DNA of 64,000 nucleotides from Sideroxydans sp. (GCA_013791855.1 VMTA01000004.1:156371-220370); one strand, 5' to 3'; numbered from the stretch's first letter, positions 35,403-47,886 are shown. Numbers and translations: made by a program. Notes: generated by a model from the sequence alone, not told the origin.

Positions 35403-36326
35403 ATGAATATTATTCTAGTTTCGAACAGTTCTGCAAAAGCACGCAGCCTGACGCTGACCGGTACGCATATGACGCTGGCTGCTTTAGTGGCGCTGGGCCT
35501 GTTTGTTGCTGCCGTGTTGATGGCGCAATACGCCATCGTACGTTTCCAGTCCGGCACCATCAGTAATGAGTTGCGCGGCTGGCTGGCCAGTGCGCAGGAC
35601 GAGGAGCTGCGCAAGCAGGAATTGTTCATGCGCCAGAGCTTGGACGCGATGGCGGTGCGTCTGGGCCAGATGCAGGCGCAATTGCAGCGTCTCGATGGTC
35701 TGGGTGCGCGTTTGGCCAAGTTGAGCGGTATGAAGCCGCAGGAGTTCTCCTTCGGACAGAAGCCTGCACAGGGCGGTCCATTGCTGACCGTTCCCCCGCA
35801 GCAGGATATCTCACTGGAAACCATGATGCGGCAGATGGACGATCTGAATGCGCTGCTGGGGGATAGAAGCGACAAGCTGGTCGCGTTGGAGACCTTGCTG
35901 CAGCAGGACAAGCTGGACAAGAAGATGTTGCCATCAGTGGCGCCGATCACGGTGAGCTGGTATTCCTCCAACTTCGGTTGGCGCATCGATCCCTTCACCG
36001 GCAAGAACGCGATGCATGAAGGGGTGGACTATATGGTGCCGGCGGGTACGCCAGTGTATGCCTCGGCCGGCGGTGTCGTGGTGTTCGCGGGCTTGCATCC
36101 CCAATATGGTAATATGGTCGAGATTGATCACGGTAACCAGATCATCACCCGCTATGCACATGCATCCATGCTGCTGGTCAAGGTCGGCGAAGTCGTACGC
36201 CGCGGGCACGAGATCGCAAGAGTCGGCAGCACCGGGCGTTCTACAGGCAATCACCTGCATTTCGAAGTGAGATACAGGGGGGCGGCACAGAATCCGGTGC
36301 GCTTCCTGGAAAAAGCAGCCAGTTGA
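35403..36326 (+). CDS. M23 (LytM-type) peptidoglycan endopeptidase
   Basis: A 307-residue cell-wall endopeptidase. An N-terminal membrane anchor (MTLAALVALGLFVAAVLMAQYAIV) is followed by a coiled-coil-like region around 60-130 (DEELRKQELFMRQSLDAMAVRLGQMQAQLQ). The C-terminal M23 domain keeps the zinc ligands HEGVDYMVPAGTPVYA (HxxxD) and HLHFEVRY (HxH), so it should be catalytically active rather than an EnvC-type activator. The start at 35403 has AGGGAG upstream; the earlier frame overlaps dciA on the other strand. A strong terminator follows. It sits between the division cluster and secA, suggesting a role in wall growth or cell separation. Confidence 0.9.
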   Translation: MNIILVSNSSAKARSLTLTGTHMTLAALVALGLFVAAVLMAQYAIVRFQSGTISNELRGWLASAQDEELRKQELFMRQSLDAMAVRLGQMQAQLQRLDGLGARLAKLSGMKPQEFSFGQKPAQGGPLLTVPPQQDISLETMMRQMDDLNALLGDRSDKLVALETLLQQDKLDKKMLPSVAPITVSWYSSNFGWRIDPFTGKNAMHEGVDYMVPAGTPVYASAGGVVVFAGLHPQYGNMVEIDHGNQIITRYAHASMLLVKVGEVVRRGHEIARVGSTGRSTGNHLHFEVRYRGAAQNPVRFLEKAAS

Positions 36327-36346
36327 AGCATGTCTCTTTATGGCAG

Positions 36347-36374
36347 GGGTGAGGTGGGTACCTCACCCTTTTTT
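36347..36374 (+). terminator. Rho-independent terminator after the LytM gene
   Basis: GGGTGAGG (36347-36354) pairs perfectly with CCTCACCC (36361-36368) around TGGGTA and is followed by six T (36369-36374). It separates the LytM gene from secA. Confidence 0.93.
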
Positions 36375-36409
36375 ATTTGTTCGCAACAATCGTCACAGAA
36401 AATACAAGC

Positions 36410-39124
<2,715 letters not shown>

Positions 39125-39146
39125 TAAAAATCTAGGGAGACCAAAG

Positions 39147-39644
39147 ATGGTGACAGATCAAATGATTCTGCAGACTTTGCATAACTCGACACTCACGGAA
39201 GAACTGCGCGATGCAGAGATAGAGTCGCTGGGACAGTTGTTCGAAGTGCGCGAGTTCAAGGCGGGTGAGAGTCTGCTGCGCCCGGGCGAGGAAAAGCTGA
39301 AGAATTCATTGGTCATGCTGGCCAGCGGTGAAGTCGAAGCGACCGCGAACATCGGCAGCGAACAGGCCACGCTGCATCTTTTGCAGCCGGGCGATCTGGC
39401 CGGCATCATCACTTTCGTGGGCGGTAATGTTTCGCAGATCAGTGCCACCATCACCGCTAAAACCGATTGCCAGGTACTGATCCTTGACCGCTGCAAGCTG
39501 GAGTCGCTGTTGAATACCCAGCCCGCTATCGTGTATTACGTCATGCGCGGCATCGTGCGCCACACCCATGGCATCGTGCGCCGCATGAACGCACAGTCGG
39601 TCGAGATGACCAACTATCTGTACAAGACCGGTCGTCACCTCTGA
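39147..39644 (+). CDS. Cyclic nucleotide-binding-fold protein without DNA-binding domain
   Basis: A 165-residue protein with a CRP-like effector fold ([36 protein letters not shown], then [18 protein letters not shown], then [18 protein letters not shown]). The usual phosphate-binding cassette PFGExALL is not recognisable, so it may not bind cAMP. No helix-turn-helix follows; the C-terminus is a helix ([21 protein letters not shown]) where CRP has its dimer helix. It has a good SD (AGGGAGA) and lies between secA and argJ. It probably acts by protein contact; partner unknown. Confidence 0.75.
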   Translation: MVTDQMILQTLHNSTLTEELRDAEIESLGQLFEVREFKAGESLLRPGEEKLKNSLVMLASGEVEATANIGSEQATLHLLQPGDLAGIITFVGGNVSQISATITAKTDCQVLILDRCKLESLLNTQPAIVYYVMRGIVRHTHGIVRRMNAQSVEMTNYLYKTGRHL

Positions 39645-39651
39645 AAACATC

Positions 39652-40869
39652 ATGCCGGTGAATCTCACTACGCCCGTCGCGGCACAACTGTTGCCCGTTG
39701 CGGGCGTTTCTTTGGGTATCGCAGAAGCGGGTATCAAGCGGGCCAACCGCAAGGATCTGCTGGTCATCAAGCTGGATGACGGCGCGACTGTCGCCGGCGT
39801 GTTCACCACCAACCGCTTCTGCGCCGCCCCGGTCACCGTAGCGAAAGAACACCTCGCTACCGGCAGAGGCGTCCGCGCGCTGGTGGTCAACACCGGCAAT
39901 GCCAACGCCGGAACGGGCGAGCAGGGCATGAGTGCCGCGCGCACTACCTGCGCCGAACTCGCCAAGCTGCTGGGGTGCGCGCCAGAGCAGGTGCTGCCCT
40001 ATTCCACCGGTGTCATCATGGAACCGCTGCCTGTCGACAAGATCGTCGCCGGCATGCCGCAAGCCATCGCCGATCTCAAGGTTGATAACTGGTATGACGC
40101 CGCTCATGCCATCATGACTACCGACATCGTCGCCAAGGCTGTGTCTCGTCAGGTGCAGATCGGCGGCAGAACCGTCACTGTCACGGGCATCTCCAAAGGC
40201 TCCGGCATGATCCACCCCAACATGGCGACCATGCTGGGCTACATCGCGACCGATGCCGTGATCGAGCAGCCTTTGTTGCAAGAGATGGTGCGTGATGCCG
40301 CGAACAAGTCTTTTAATTGCATCACTGTGGACGGCGATACATCCACCAACGACGCATTGATGCTGATCGCGACCGGCAAGAGCGGTGCGCAGATCACCGC
40401 TTGTGAACGCGCGGCGATGCAGGCTGTCATCACCGATGTGGCCACTGTGTTGGCCCAGGCGATCGTGCGCGACGGTGAAGGCGCGACCAAATTCATCACC
40501 ATCAAGGTCGAAGGTGGCAAGGACGAAGCCGAGGGCAAAAAGATCGGCTACGCCATTGCACACTCTCCTTTGGTTAAAACGGCATTCTTCGCTTCCGATC
40601 CCAACCTCGGGCGCATCCTCGCCGCGATCGGCTACGCGGGCGTGGGTGATCTCAATGTCGCGACATTGAAACTCTATCTTGATGACGTGCTGGTGGCTGA
40701 GAACGGTGGACGTGCCGCGAGCTACCGGGAAGAAGATGGTGCACGCATGATGCAGCAGAGTGACATTACCATTCGCGTGGTGCTGAATCGCGGGGCGGTG
40801 GATGCGACGCTGTGGACGTGCGACTTCTCTTACGATTACGTGAAGATCAACGCGAGCTACAGAAGTTGA
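39652..40869 (+). CDS. argJ: Bifunctional glutamate N-acetyltransferase / ornithine acetyltransferase
   Basis: A 405-residue self-cleaving enzyme of cyclic arginine synthesis, moving acetyl from N-acetylornithine to glutamate. The autocleavage and nucleophile site is the Thr in [19 protein letters not shown] near residue 190. Other markers are [13 protein letters not shown] near the N-terminus, [15 protein letters not shown], and the C-terminal [17 protein letters not shown]. Whether it is mono- or bifunctional cannot be told by eye. It starts seven bases after the cNMP-fold gene, so the two may be co-transcribed. Confidence 0.95.
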   Translation: MPVNLTTPVAAQLLPVAGVSLGIAEAGIKRANRKDLLVIKLDDGATVAGVFTTNRFCAAPVTVAKEHLATGRGVRALVVNTGNANAGTGEQGMSAARTTCAELAKLLGCAPEQVLPYSTGVIMEPLPVDKIVAGMPQAIADLKVDNWYDAAHAIMTTDIVAKAVSRQVQIGGRTVTVTGISKGSGMIHPNMATMLGYIATDAVIEQPLLQEMVRDAANKSFNCITVDGDTSTNDALMLIATGKSGAQITACERAAMQAVITDVATVLAQAIVRDGEGATKFITIKVEGGKDEAEGKKIGYAIAHSPLVKTAFFASDPNLGRILAAIGYAGVGDLNVATLKLYLDDVLVAENGGRAASYREEDGARMMQQSDITIRVVLNRGAVDATLWTCDFSYDYVKINASYRS

Positions 40870-40899
40870 TTTGCAGCTCCCGCACGGGGGAAGTGTTCT

Positions 40900-41763
40900 A
40901 TGGATAAGTTGGACAAGTTTCTCTCCCGTGCCGAAGGTTTGCTAGTTCGCCTGGAAAATATCCTGCCCGGCGCACAGCCGCAAGCGCCCGATTGGCAATC
41001 TGCCGCCGCATTCCGCTGGGACCACCAGCAACGCAAGTTACATCCCGTTTTGAATTTCCAGCGTATCGTGCTTTCCGACCTGCTCGGCATAGACGAGCAG
41101 AAACAACGCATCCAACAGAACACGCAGCAATTCGTGCGCGGTGGCACGGCGAATAACGTGCTGTTGTCTGGCGCGCGCGGCACGGGAAAATCCTCTCTCG
41201 TAAAAGCCCTGTTGAACGAATATGCCGGGCAAGGCCTTCGTGTCATCCAGATCGACAAACAGGGGCTGATCGACTTGTCGTACATCGTCGCTCTGGTTCA
41301 GGGGCGCGCCGAGCGTTTCATCCTGTATTGCGACGATCTCTCCTTCAATACCGACGAACCCGGTTACCAGTCGCTCAAGGCGGCGCTGGACGGAGATCTG
41401 GTGGCGTTCTCCGACAACCTGCTCATCTACGCGACCTCCAATCGCCGCCACTTGATGCCCGACTCCATGCAGGACAACCTCGCCACCAGATATGCGGGTG
41501 ATGAAGTTCACCCCGCGGAAAGTGTGGAGGAAAAGGTCTCGCTGTCCGAGCGCTTCGGTCTGTGGGTGTCCTTCTACCCGTTCTCCCAGGAAGAGTATCT
41601 GGCGGTGGCAGCCCATTGGTTGAAGCATCATGGATGGAGGCAGATCATGTCTGATGAGGTGCGCACTGCTGCGCTGCAGTGGTCATTGATGCGCGGTTCG
41701 CGCAGCGGCCGGGTGGCGGGGCAATTCGCGCGCGACTGGTGCGGGCAGCATGTCAAAAGATAA
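40900..41763 (+). CDS. DUF815 family AAA ATPase
   Basis: A 287-residue cytoplasmic ATPase of the DUF815 group. It has an N-terminal domain of about 85 residues, then LLGIDEQKQRIQQNTQQFVRGGTANNVLLSGARGTGKSS with Walker A near residue 92, a Walker B of FILYCDDLSFN, sensor-like IYATSNRRHLMP and ESVEEKVSLSERFGLWVSFYPF. The family is related to AAA+ proteins with unknown substrates. It overlaps the Nudix-ThiE gene by 14 bases, an association repeated in many betaproteobacteria. Confidence 0.88.
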   Translation: MDKLDKFLSRAEGLLVRLENILPGAQPQAPDWQSAAAFRWDHQQRKLHPVLNFQRIVLSDLLGIDEQKQRIQQNTQQFVRGGTANNVLLSGARGTGKSSLVKALLNEYAGQGLRVIQIDKQGLIDLSYIVALVQGRAERFILYCDDLSFNTDEPGYQSLKAALDGDLVAFSDNLLIYATSNRRHLMPDSMQDNLATRYAGDEVHPAESVEEKVSLSERFGLWVSFYPFSQEEYLAVAAHWLKHHGWRQIMSDEVRTAALQWSLMRGSRSGRVAGQFARDWCGQHVKR

Positions 41764-42694
41764 GTTCGTAGAAGTCTCCGCTGCGGTCCTGCAGCGTCCC
41801 GATGGCAGTTTTCTCCTTGCACAACGTCCTTCGGACAAGATATGGGCAGGCTACTGGGAATTCCCCGGTGGCAAGGTGGAGGCCGGAGAGACTGCACATC
41901 ATGCATTGGTGCGCGAGCTGTACGAGGAACTCGGTATCACCGTGCAGACCGCCTATCCCTGGCTCACCCGTGTGTTCACCTATCCGCACGCGACCGTGCG
42001 CCTGAGGTTCTTTCGCGTGACAGCATGGACGGGGGAGTTGCATCCGCATGAGGGCCAGCAGTTCGCATGGCAGCAGCCGGGGGCGACGAACGTCGCCCCG
42101 ATCTTGCCGGCGAATGCACCGATCTTGCGTGCGCTGGAGCTGCCTGCTTTTTATGCCATCAGCAATGTTGCCGAGCTTGGCGTGGCGGCATTCATGGCGA
42201 GCCTTCAGGCCAGACTGGATGAAGGCTTGAAGCTCGTTCAGTTGCGTGAAAAGAACCTGTCAGGCGCAGCGTTGCATTCCCTGGCACAGCAGGTGGTGGC
42301 ACTTGCACACTCCTGCGGTGCAAAGGTGTTGCTCAATGGCGATGTGGCGCTGGTGCAAGAGGTGGGAGCGGACGGTGTGCAACTGACCTCGGCTCAGCTG
42401 GCGTCGTTGGCGCAGCGCCCGGACGTGGATTGGTGTGCGGCCTCATGCCACGGCATCGAAGAATTGCGCCGTGCAGAGATGCTGGGTTGCGATTTCGCTT
42501 TGCTGTCGCCGGTGTTGCCGACACAGTCGCATCCGGGGGCGGTGCATCTGGGGTGGGATAAGTTCGCGGCGATAGCAGCTGAAGCAACGATCCCGGTGTA
42601 TGCCTTGGGTGGTTTGAAACAGGATGATATGCAGTCTGCATGGGAGCACGGCGCCCATGGCATCGCGCTGCTGCGTCAGGCCTGGGGATCCTGA
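41750..42694 (+). CDS. Nudix hydrolase fused to a thiamine phosphate synthase-like domain
   Basis: A 314-residue two-domain protein. The N-terminal ~130 residues are MutT-like, with a complete Nudix box [24 protein letters not shown] (residues about 38-60) and [22 protein letters not shown], so sanitising of 8-oxo-dGTP is likely. The C-terminal ~180 residues resemble ThiE/Ten[70 protein letters not shown] and PVYALGGLK. The fusion is known in several proteobacteria; the role of the second domain there is not established. Its end overlaps the convergent yacG by 19 bases. Confidence 0.9.
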   Translation: MSKDKFVEVSAAVLQRPDGSFLLAQRPSDKIWAGYWEFPGGKVEAGETAHHALVRELYEELGITVQTAYPWLTRVFTYPHATVRLRFFRVTAWTGELHPHEGQQFAWQQPGATNVAPILPANAPILRALELPAFYAISNVAELGVAAFMASLQARLDEGLKLVQLREKNLSGAALHSLAQQVVALAHSCGAKVLLNGDVALVQEVGADGVQLTSAQLASLAQRPDVDWCAASCHGIEELRRAEMLGCDFALLSPVLPTQSHPGAVHLGWDKFAAIAAEATIPVYALGGLKQDDMQSAWEHGAHGIALLRQAWGS

Positions 42695-42861
42695 TCGCCG
42701 GCATCCCTTTCGCGTTGCTCGACGCGGTATTCTTCGTTGGCCCATTTTCCCAGATCGATAAGACGGCATCGCTCGCTGCAAAAGGGGCGGAAGCGGTTAC
42801 TTGTGTCCCATGCATGCTCTTTGCCGCATGTCGGGCAAGTGACGATGAGCGGCTTGCTCAT
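42676..42861 (-). CDS. yacG: DNA gyrase inhibitor YacG
   Basis: A 61-residue zinc-ribbon protein that in E. coli binds GyrB and inhibits gyrase. The four zinc ligands are Cys9 and Cys12 (VTCPTCGKE) and Cys28 and Cys32 ([15 protein letters not shown]). The acidic tail [19 protein letters not shown] is typical. The ATG overlaps the stop of zapD (ATGA). It ends 19 bases inside the 3' end of the convergent Nudix-ThiE gene. Confidence 0.93.
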   Translation of the reverse strand: MSKPLIVTCPTCGKEHAWDTSNRFRPFCSERCRLIDLGKWANEEYRVEQRERDAGDQDPQA

Positions 42862-43616
42862 TGCAAAGAACAGAAGACCAGACTGAAATCCACGTCGTGT
42901 TCGTAGAGTGTGGTCTTGGCGCTGAAGTTGGCTGAGATGAAGCGGATGTTCAGCGCGTACTTGTTGGCGCTGATCTCGGGGATGCAGGGCAGTTCGCTAT
43001 CCAGCGTGACGCACAGCAATTGCGCGACTTTACCGCCCTGCATCTGCTGGAAAGTGCCGTTGTGGGCGGTGAAGCGATGATGGCGGCCGCTCTCGCGCAA
43101 CAGTTTGAGCATGATGTCGATACCATCCTTGAGCGGCAGCAATGGTGCCAGCCAACTGTCCAGGTCGCTGCGGCGCTTTTGCACGGATTGATTCTGCCAG
43201 TAGTGATACGAGGGAAGATCGAACTCGCACACGCCCCCGGGAATGACCGCGCGTTGCTTGATGCCCATCAGCCATTCGTTGTCACGCAAATGCTGGCCGA
43301 TCTTGCCTGATATCTCCAGCAGTCGGCTACAGTCGGCTTCTATCTCGTTCAGGATGGCATCCAGCGCATCTTCGGATATGGCGGGATTGTTATGCAAGGT
43401 ATTGAGCGACTTTCTCTGACGCTCCAGTTCCTGCAAGAGATCGGATTTCAGGTCAGCACGGCTGGCGACTTCAAGTATCTCGAATAACACGGCGAGCGCC
43501 GCGTGATGATCTTCGCAGTCTTCGCGCGAGATGAAGCGATGGATGCGCGAGAACAGATCCTCCAGGCGCAACAGGGTGCGCACACGTTCGTTCAACGGGA
43601 ATTCGTAGCTGATCAC
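42858..43616 (-). CDS. zapD: Cell division protein ZapD
   Basis: A 252-residue protein that bundles FtsZ filaments by binding the FtsZ C-terminal peptide. Family stretches are [22 protein letters not shown] at the N-terminus, [31 protein letters not shown] and [16 protein letters not shown]. The start appears to be a GTG at 43616 (V-I-S-Y-E-F) with only a weak purine run before it. It lies between coaE and yacG in the order usual for proteobacteria. Confidence 0.92.
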   Translation of the reverse strand: MISYEFPLNERVRTLLRLEDLFSRIHRFISREDCEDHHAALAVLFEILEVASRADLKSDLLQELERQRKSLNTLHNNPAISEDALDAILNEIEADCSRLLEISGKIGQHLRDNEWLMGIKQRAVIPGGVCEFDLPSYHYWQNQSVQKRRSDLDSWLAPLLPLKDGIDIMLKLLRESGRHHRFTAHNGTFQQMQGGKVAQLLCVTLDSELPCIPEISANKYALNIRFISANFSAKTTLYEHDVDFSLVFCSLQ

Positions 43617-43687
43617 TTTTCGGATGTTTGAGGCGGTGTACTTTGGGCGAAAGATTATAGGCCGAGCCGGATATCGTCAAATGCTTT

Positions 43688-44284
43688 TCAGCGTTCTGCC
43701 AGACGCTTATGCAATTCGGCTACACGTCCTTTGAGTTGTTCCAGACTGCCGTCGTTCAGGATGACCTCATCCGCATGTTGTAGCCGGCTGGCCCGGTCCA
43801 TCTGCTGTGCCATGATCGCGCGCACCATTGATTCATCCAGTGCGCTGCGCTGCAAGGTGCGGGCGACCTGCTGTTCTGCAGGGCAATCCACGACGATCAC
43901 ACCGTTCAGCCAATCGCGATAGCGTGCGCTTTCGAACAGCAACGGTACGACGACCAAAGTATAGGGCGCTTCGGTCGGTGAGCGCGCGTCAGACTTGGCC
44001 TGTTTCAGGATCAGGGGGTGCAGGATGGCTTGTAGTCTCTGCTTGGCATCCATGTCGGAGAACACCAGTGCTCTCATCTTGGCGCGATCGAGCGCGCCAT
44101 CCTTGTCGAGGTAAGTGTCACCGAACGCTTGCTGAATGGCCGGTAATGCCAAGCCGTTCGCGGCGGTCAGTCTGTGGGATATCTCGTCGGTATCGACGAC
44201 GCGCGCTCCAAGCTCTTCAAGCAGTTTGGCAACGGTGCTCTTTCCACTGCCTATGCCGCCGGTCAAGCCGTAACAAGTGTTCAC
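43688..44284 (-). CDS. coaE: Dephospho-CoA kinase
   Basis: A 198-residue P-loop kinase catalysing the last step of coenzyme A synthesis. It begins CYGLTGGIGSGKSTVAKLLEELGA with Walker A near residue 10, then VVDTDEISHRLTA, HPLILKQA and LVVVPLLFESARYRDW, and ends in a helical lid (VILNDGSLEQLKGRVAELHKRL). The start is a GTG overlapping the pilD stop (GTGA); the frame is open further upstream but only as pilD shadow. A 71-base gap leads to zapD. Confidence 0.94.
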   Translation of the reverse strand: MNTCYGLTGGIGSGKSTVAKLLEELGARVVDTDEISHRLTAANGLALPAIQQAFGDTYLDKDGALDRAKMRALVFSDMDAKQRLQAILHPLILKQAKSDARSPTEAPYTLVVVPLLFESARYRDWLNGVIVVDCPAEQQVARTLQRSALDESMVRAIMAQQMDRASRLQHADEVILNDGSLEQLKGRVAELHKRLAER

Positions 44285-45144
44285 GGCGCCGAAAGTACTT
44301 GCAGATAGCTTTGGGTCAAGGGTTGGCCCCAGAACAAAGCGATCAGCCCGCCTCCAGCCAGATAAGGGCCGAAGGGGATAGGGATGTTGCGCCCTTGTTT
44401 CGCGATGACGATCAGGGCGATGCCGACCACGGCACCGACCAGTGAGGACAGCAGGATGGTCAATGGCAACATGGTCCAGCCCAGCCATGCGCCTATGGCA
44501 GCTAGCAGTTTGAAGTCGCCGTAGCCCATGCCTTCCTTGCCGGTCACCAGTTTGAACAGCCAGTACACGCTCCACAACACAAGATAGCCGGCTACAGCGC
44601 CAACGACCGCATTGGTGAGTGAGGTGAAAGTGTCATTGATATTGAGCAGCAGTCCCAGCCAGAGCAAGGGCAGAGTGATGGCATCCGGTAGCAACTGGGT
44701 ATCGAAGTCGATGAAGGTGAGCGCGATGAGCGCCCAGATCATGATCAGCGCCGCGCCGGCCGCGAGGCTGAAGCCGAAGTGCCAGGCGGCATATGCAGAA
44801 AGTATTCCGCTTAGAATCTCGACGATAGGGTAGCGTGCCGAGATGTGTGCCCCGCATCCCTTGCATCTCCCCCGCAGCATCAGATAACTGAGGACAGGAA
44901 TGTTCTCCATTGCACCGATGGCGTGTTGGCAATGCGGACAGGCGGAGCGCGGCACGATCAAGTTGTAGGGTGCACTTTCCGGAATCGATTCGCCGGATAG
45001 TTCGGCGCATTGCGCATGCCACTCGCGTTCCATCATCTTGGGCAGGCGGTGTATGACGACGTTGAGAAAACTGCCGACCATCAGGCCCAGCAGGCCGCAA
45101 ACAGTCACGAACAATGCAGGATTATCTTGCAGCAATTGGATCAT
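44281..45144 (-). CDS. pilD: Type IV prepilin peptidase/N-methyltransferase
   Basis: A 287-residue polytopic membrane enzyme that cleaves and N-methylates type IV pilins and type II secretion pseudopilins. The cytoplasmic domain has two CxxC pairs (SACPHCQHAIG and CKGCGAHI). The two catalytic aspartates lie in TFIDFDTQLLPD and GMGYGDFKLLAAIGAWLG. It follows pilC by 51 bases and overlaps coaE. The pilC-pilD-coaE order is a common pilus-assembly arrangement. Confidence 0.95.
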   Translation of the reverse strand: MIQLLQDNPALFVTVCGLLGLMVGSFLNVVIHRLPKMMEREWHAQCAELSGESIPESAPYNLIVPRSACPHCQHAIGAMENIPVLSYLMLRGRCKGCGAHISARYPIVEILSGILSAYAAWHFGFSLAAGAALIMIWALIALTFIDFDTQLLPDAITLPLLWLGLLLNINDTFTSLTNAVVGAVAGYLVLWSVYWLFKLVTGKEGMGYGDFKLLAAIGAWLGWTMLPLTILLSSLVGAVVGIALIVIAKQGRNIPIPFGPYLAGGGLIALFWGQPLTQSYLQVLSAP

Positions 45145-45195
45145 CTGAACGTCTTCTGAGAGTGGGCGCGGCGGTATGCCGCGCCGGATCGTGCG

Positions 45196-46410
45196 TTAAA
45201 CCACTTGGCCCATCTTGAAGATCGGCAGATACATGGCAATCACCATACCGCCAATGAGCGTACCCAGCACCACCATGATGATGGGCTCCATCAGGCTGGA
45301 CAGCGCTTCCACCGCTTCATCGACTTCCGCTTCGAAGAAGTCTGCGACTTTTGAAAGCATCGAGTCGATCGAGCCGGACTCTTCGCCGATAGCAACCATC
45401 TGCAGCACCATGGCCGGGAAGGCATTGGTGTTGATCATGGCGGCATTCAAGCTGCTGCCGGAGGTGACTTCACGCTGGATCTGCTTGGTGGCGTCGTAAT
45501 ACACCGCGTTACCCGATGCGCCTGCCACCGAGTCAAAAGCTTCGACCAGCGGTACACCGGCCGCGAACATGGTGGACAGCGTACGCGTCCAGCGCGCGAT
45601 GGTGGCTTTGCGTACCAAAGGACCGAATATGGGAATCTTGAGCATGATCTGGTCCATCACGCGCTGCATCTTCTTGTTGCGTTTCCATGCATAAAAGAAA
45701 CCGTAGATGGAGCCGCCGACGATACTGAAGATGGCCCACCACCACGCCACGAAGAAATCCGAGATCGCCATCACCACCAGCGTGGGGGCGGGCAGATCGG
45801 CACCAAAACTGCTGAACAGTTCCTTGAAGGCGGGGATGACGAAGATCATGATGATCGCGGTGATGATGAAGGCCACCGCGATAATGGAAACCGGATAGAA
45901 CAAGGCGGATTTGATCTTGCCCTTGATGGCCTGGATCTTCTCCTTGTAGGAAGCCAATCTATCCAGCAGGGTATCCAGAATACCCGCCGCTTCACCGGCA
46001 CCGATCAGGTTGCAGAACAGGTCGTCAAAATATAACGGGTATTTGCGAAAGGCTTGTTCGAGACTGCTGCCAGTCTCGATGTCGGTCTTGATCGCCATCA
46101 GCAAGTGGGAGACTGCAGGGTTGTCATGCCCTTTGCCAACAATATCGAATGCTTGCAGGAGTGGTACGCCGGACTTCAGCATAGTTGCAAGCTGGCGGGT
46201 GAACAGGGTGATGTCCTTTTCGCTGACCGAGCCTTTCCCCTGTGAACTCTTCTTGACCTTGCTGACCTGGATGCCCTGACGACGCAGGTGAGCGGATACA
46301 GTGGCCTCGCCGGGCGCGCGCATCTCCCCTTTTACGGTTTTGCCGGACTTGTCTTTGCCTTCCCAGTGATACAGCGTTTCTTTGATCTTCTCGGTTTTTT
46401 CGATAGCCAT
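45196..46410 (-). CDS. pilC: Type IV pilus inner-membrane platform protein PilC
   Basis: A 404-residue GspF/PilC-family protein that links the PilB motor to the growing pilus. It has the N-terminal YHWEGKDKSGKTVKGEMRAP, two T2SSF repeats (TLFTRQLATMLKSGVPLLQAFDIV and IARWTRTLSTMFAAGVPLVEAFDSV) each followed by membrane helices, and the C-terminal EPIIMVVLGTLIGGMVIAMYLPIFKMG. pilB, which usually precedes it, is absent: the upstream neighbour is a CBS-domain transporter. A weak TATAAT (46488-46483 on this strand) in the 123-base gap upstream could be its own promoter. Confidence 0.94.
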   Translation of the reverse strand: MAIEKTEKIKETLYHWEGKDKSGKTVKGEMRAPGEATVSAHLRRQGIQVSKVKKSSQGKGSVSEKDITLFTRQLATMLKSGVPLLQAFDIVGKGHDNPAVSHLLMAIKTDIETGSSLEQAFRKYPLYFDDLFCNLIGAGEAAGILDTLLDRLASYKEKIQAIKGKIKSALFYPVSIIAVAFIITAIIMIFVIPAFKELFSSFGADLPAPTLVVMAISDFFVAWWWAIFSIVGGSIYGFFYAWKRNKKMQRVMDQIMLKIPIFGPLVRKATIARWTRTLSTMFAAGVPLVEAFDSVAGASGNAVYYDATKQIQREVTSGSSLNAAMINTNAFPAMVLQMVAIGEESGSIDSMLSKVADFFEAEVDEAVEALSSLMEPIIMVVLGTLIGGMVIAMYLPIFKMGQVV

Positions 46411-46533
46411 CTTTGTTCCTCGACTGGAATGCTGCGCCGACAGAGTTTGGGTTGATTATGAGCGCTACTCTAAACGTGCCGGATTATAAAGGCTTTTTGC
46501 ATCATGCATGGCATTGCCCACTTTGTAAAGTAA

Positions 46534-47823
46534 TCAAGCCTTTGCCGTACGCTTGCTTGATTGCGCGGGGAATATCCGGGCGACCTTGATGGCTCTGTCC
46601 TGTGTCTGGATGATTTCGATAGGATAGTCCCCGATCTTCATGCTGGTACCCGCCTCAGGAATGTCCTCCAGATGTTCCAAAATCAGACCATTGAGCGTCT
46701 TGGCACCGTTCAAGGGGAAATGCATGCCCAGTTTTCGATTCAGGTCGCGCAGGCTGCTGCCGCCTTCCAGCATGTAACTGCCGTCATCCTGTTTCAGGTA
46801 TTTCCCGCCATGGGCCGGGGATTGGGTCGTGAAATCGCCGACGATCTCCTCCAGGATGTTCTCCAGCGTGACCAGACCAAGCAGTTCGCCATATTCATCG
46901 ACGACCAGGCCGAGGCGGGACTGGCGTTCCTGGAATTGCTGCAATTGCTTCAGGAGTGGCGTCTCGGAAGGGATGAAGTAGGGTGTATGCAGTATCTCGC
47001 GAAGTTGGGTGGGATCCAGCACTTCTTCCTGCAACAGTGAGAGCACGCGTTTGATGTGCAGGATGCCGATGATGTTGCTCGGGGAGTGCTCATACACCGG
47101 TAGCAGCGTATGGTGGCTGGTAATGATCTGGCGCTTCAGTTCTTCAGTGTCGGCGGCGAAATTCAGTGACTCGATCTGGTTGCGGGGGATCATCACATCG
47201 TTCACCGTGATGCGTTCCAGGTCGACTAGATTGAGCAGCATCTTCTGATGTTTGTGCGGCAAGTAATGATCGGCTTCAAGGACCATGGAGCGCAACTCCT
47301 CCAGCGTGGCCCGAGAGCGGCTCTGGTCGGTCAGCAACTTGATGCCGAACAGGCGTAGCAGGTTCTTGACCAGCAGGCCGGCGATCCAGACGACGGGATG
47401 GAACAGAGTGATCAACGGCGAAAGGAGATAACTCGCGGGCAGGGCCAGCTTTTCCGGGTAGCTGGCAGCCAGTACTTTGGGGGTGATCTCGCTGAATACC
47501 AGCAAGGCGAAGGTGAGTGCGAGGGTGCCCAGCAGGATGGCCAGATCGTCCTGCCCGTATATTCGCAATACGATGATATTGGCTACAGCGGCTGCAGCCA
47601 CATTGACCAGTGTGTTGCCGAACAGGATGGAGCCGAGCAGCTTGTCCACCTTGCCCAGCAGGTGGTTGACCAGCTTTGCGCTGCGGTTCCCCTTGCGCAT
47701 CAGGGTGTTAAGGCGATAGCGATTGATCGCCATCATGCTGGTTTCGGAACCGGAGAAGAAAGCGCTGCAGATCAGCAGGACGATCAGGATGCCGAACAAC
47801 GCGCCCAGTGAGATGTCATCCAA
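46534..47823 (-). CDS. HlyC/CorC family CBS-domain membrane protein
   Basis: A 429-residue CNNM/CorC-type protein probably involved in magnesium or cobalt efflux. The N-terminal DUF21 membrane domain begins ALFGILIVLLICSAFFSGSETSMMAINRYRLNTL, with helices to about residue 150. Two CBS modules follow (VNDVMIPRNQIESLNFAAD and FIPSETPLLKQLQQFQERQSRLGLVVDEYGELLGLVTLENILEEIVGD). The C-terminal transporter-associated domain has LEGGSSLRDLNRKLGMHFP. Similar proteins have been called hemolysins without direct evidence. Confidence 0.88.
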   Translation of the reverse strand: MDDISLGALFGILIVLLICSAFFSGSETSMMAINRYRLNTLMRKGNRSAKLVNHLLGKVDKLLGSILFGNTLVNVAAAAVANIIVLRIYGQDDLAILLGTLALTFALLVFSEITPKVLAASYPEKLALPASYLLSPLITLFHPVVWIAGLLVKNLLRLFGIKLLTDQSRSRATLEELRSMVLEADHYLPHKHQKMLLNLVDLERITVNDVMIPRNQIESLNFAADTEELKRQIITSHHTLLPVYEHSPSNIIGILHIKRVLSLLQEEVLDPTQLREILHTPYFIPSETPLLKQLQQFQERQSRLGLVVDEYGELLGLVTLENILEEIVGDFTTQSPAHGGKYLKQDDGSYMLEGGSSLRDLNRKLGMHFPLNGAKTLNGLILEHLEDIPEAGTSMKIGDYPIEIIQTQDRAIKVARIFPAQSSKRTAKA

Positions 47824-47886
47824 AACGGCACACCTTGTTGAAGAATGGGGCGAGAGTATCGGGGAGGGAGTCCTGCAGTGTCAACT

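Noticed and set aside
46484..46520. Sigma54-like element (GG-N10-GC) upstream of pilC on the minus strand
   Set aside because: The -24 and -12 boxes match poorly (TGGGCA and ATGC), and pilC genes are not usually sigma54-dependent.
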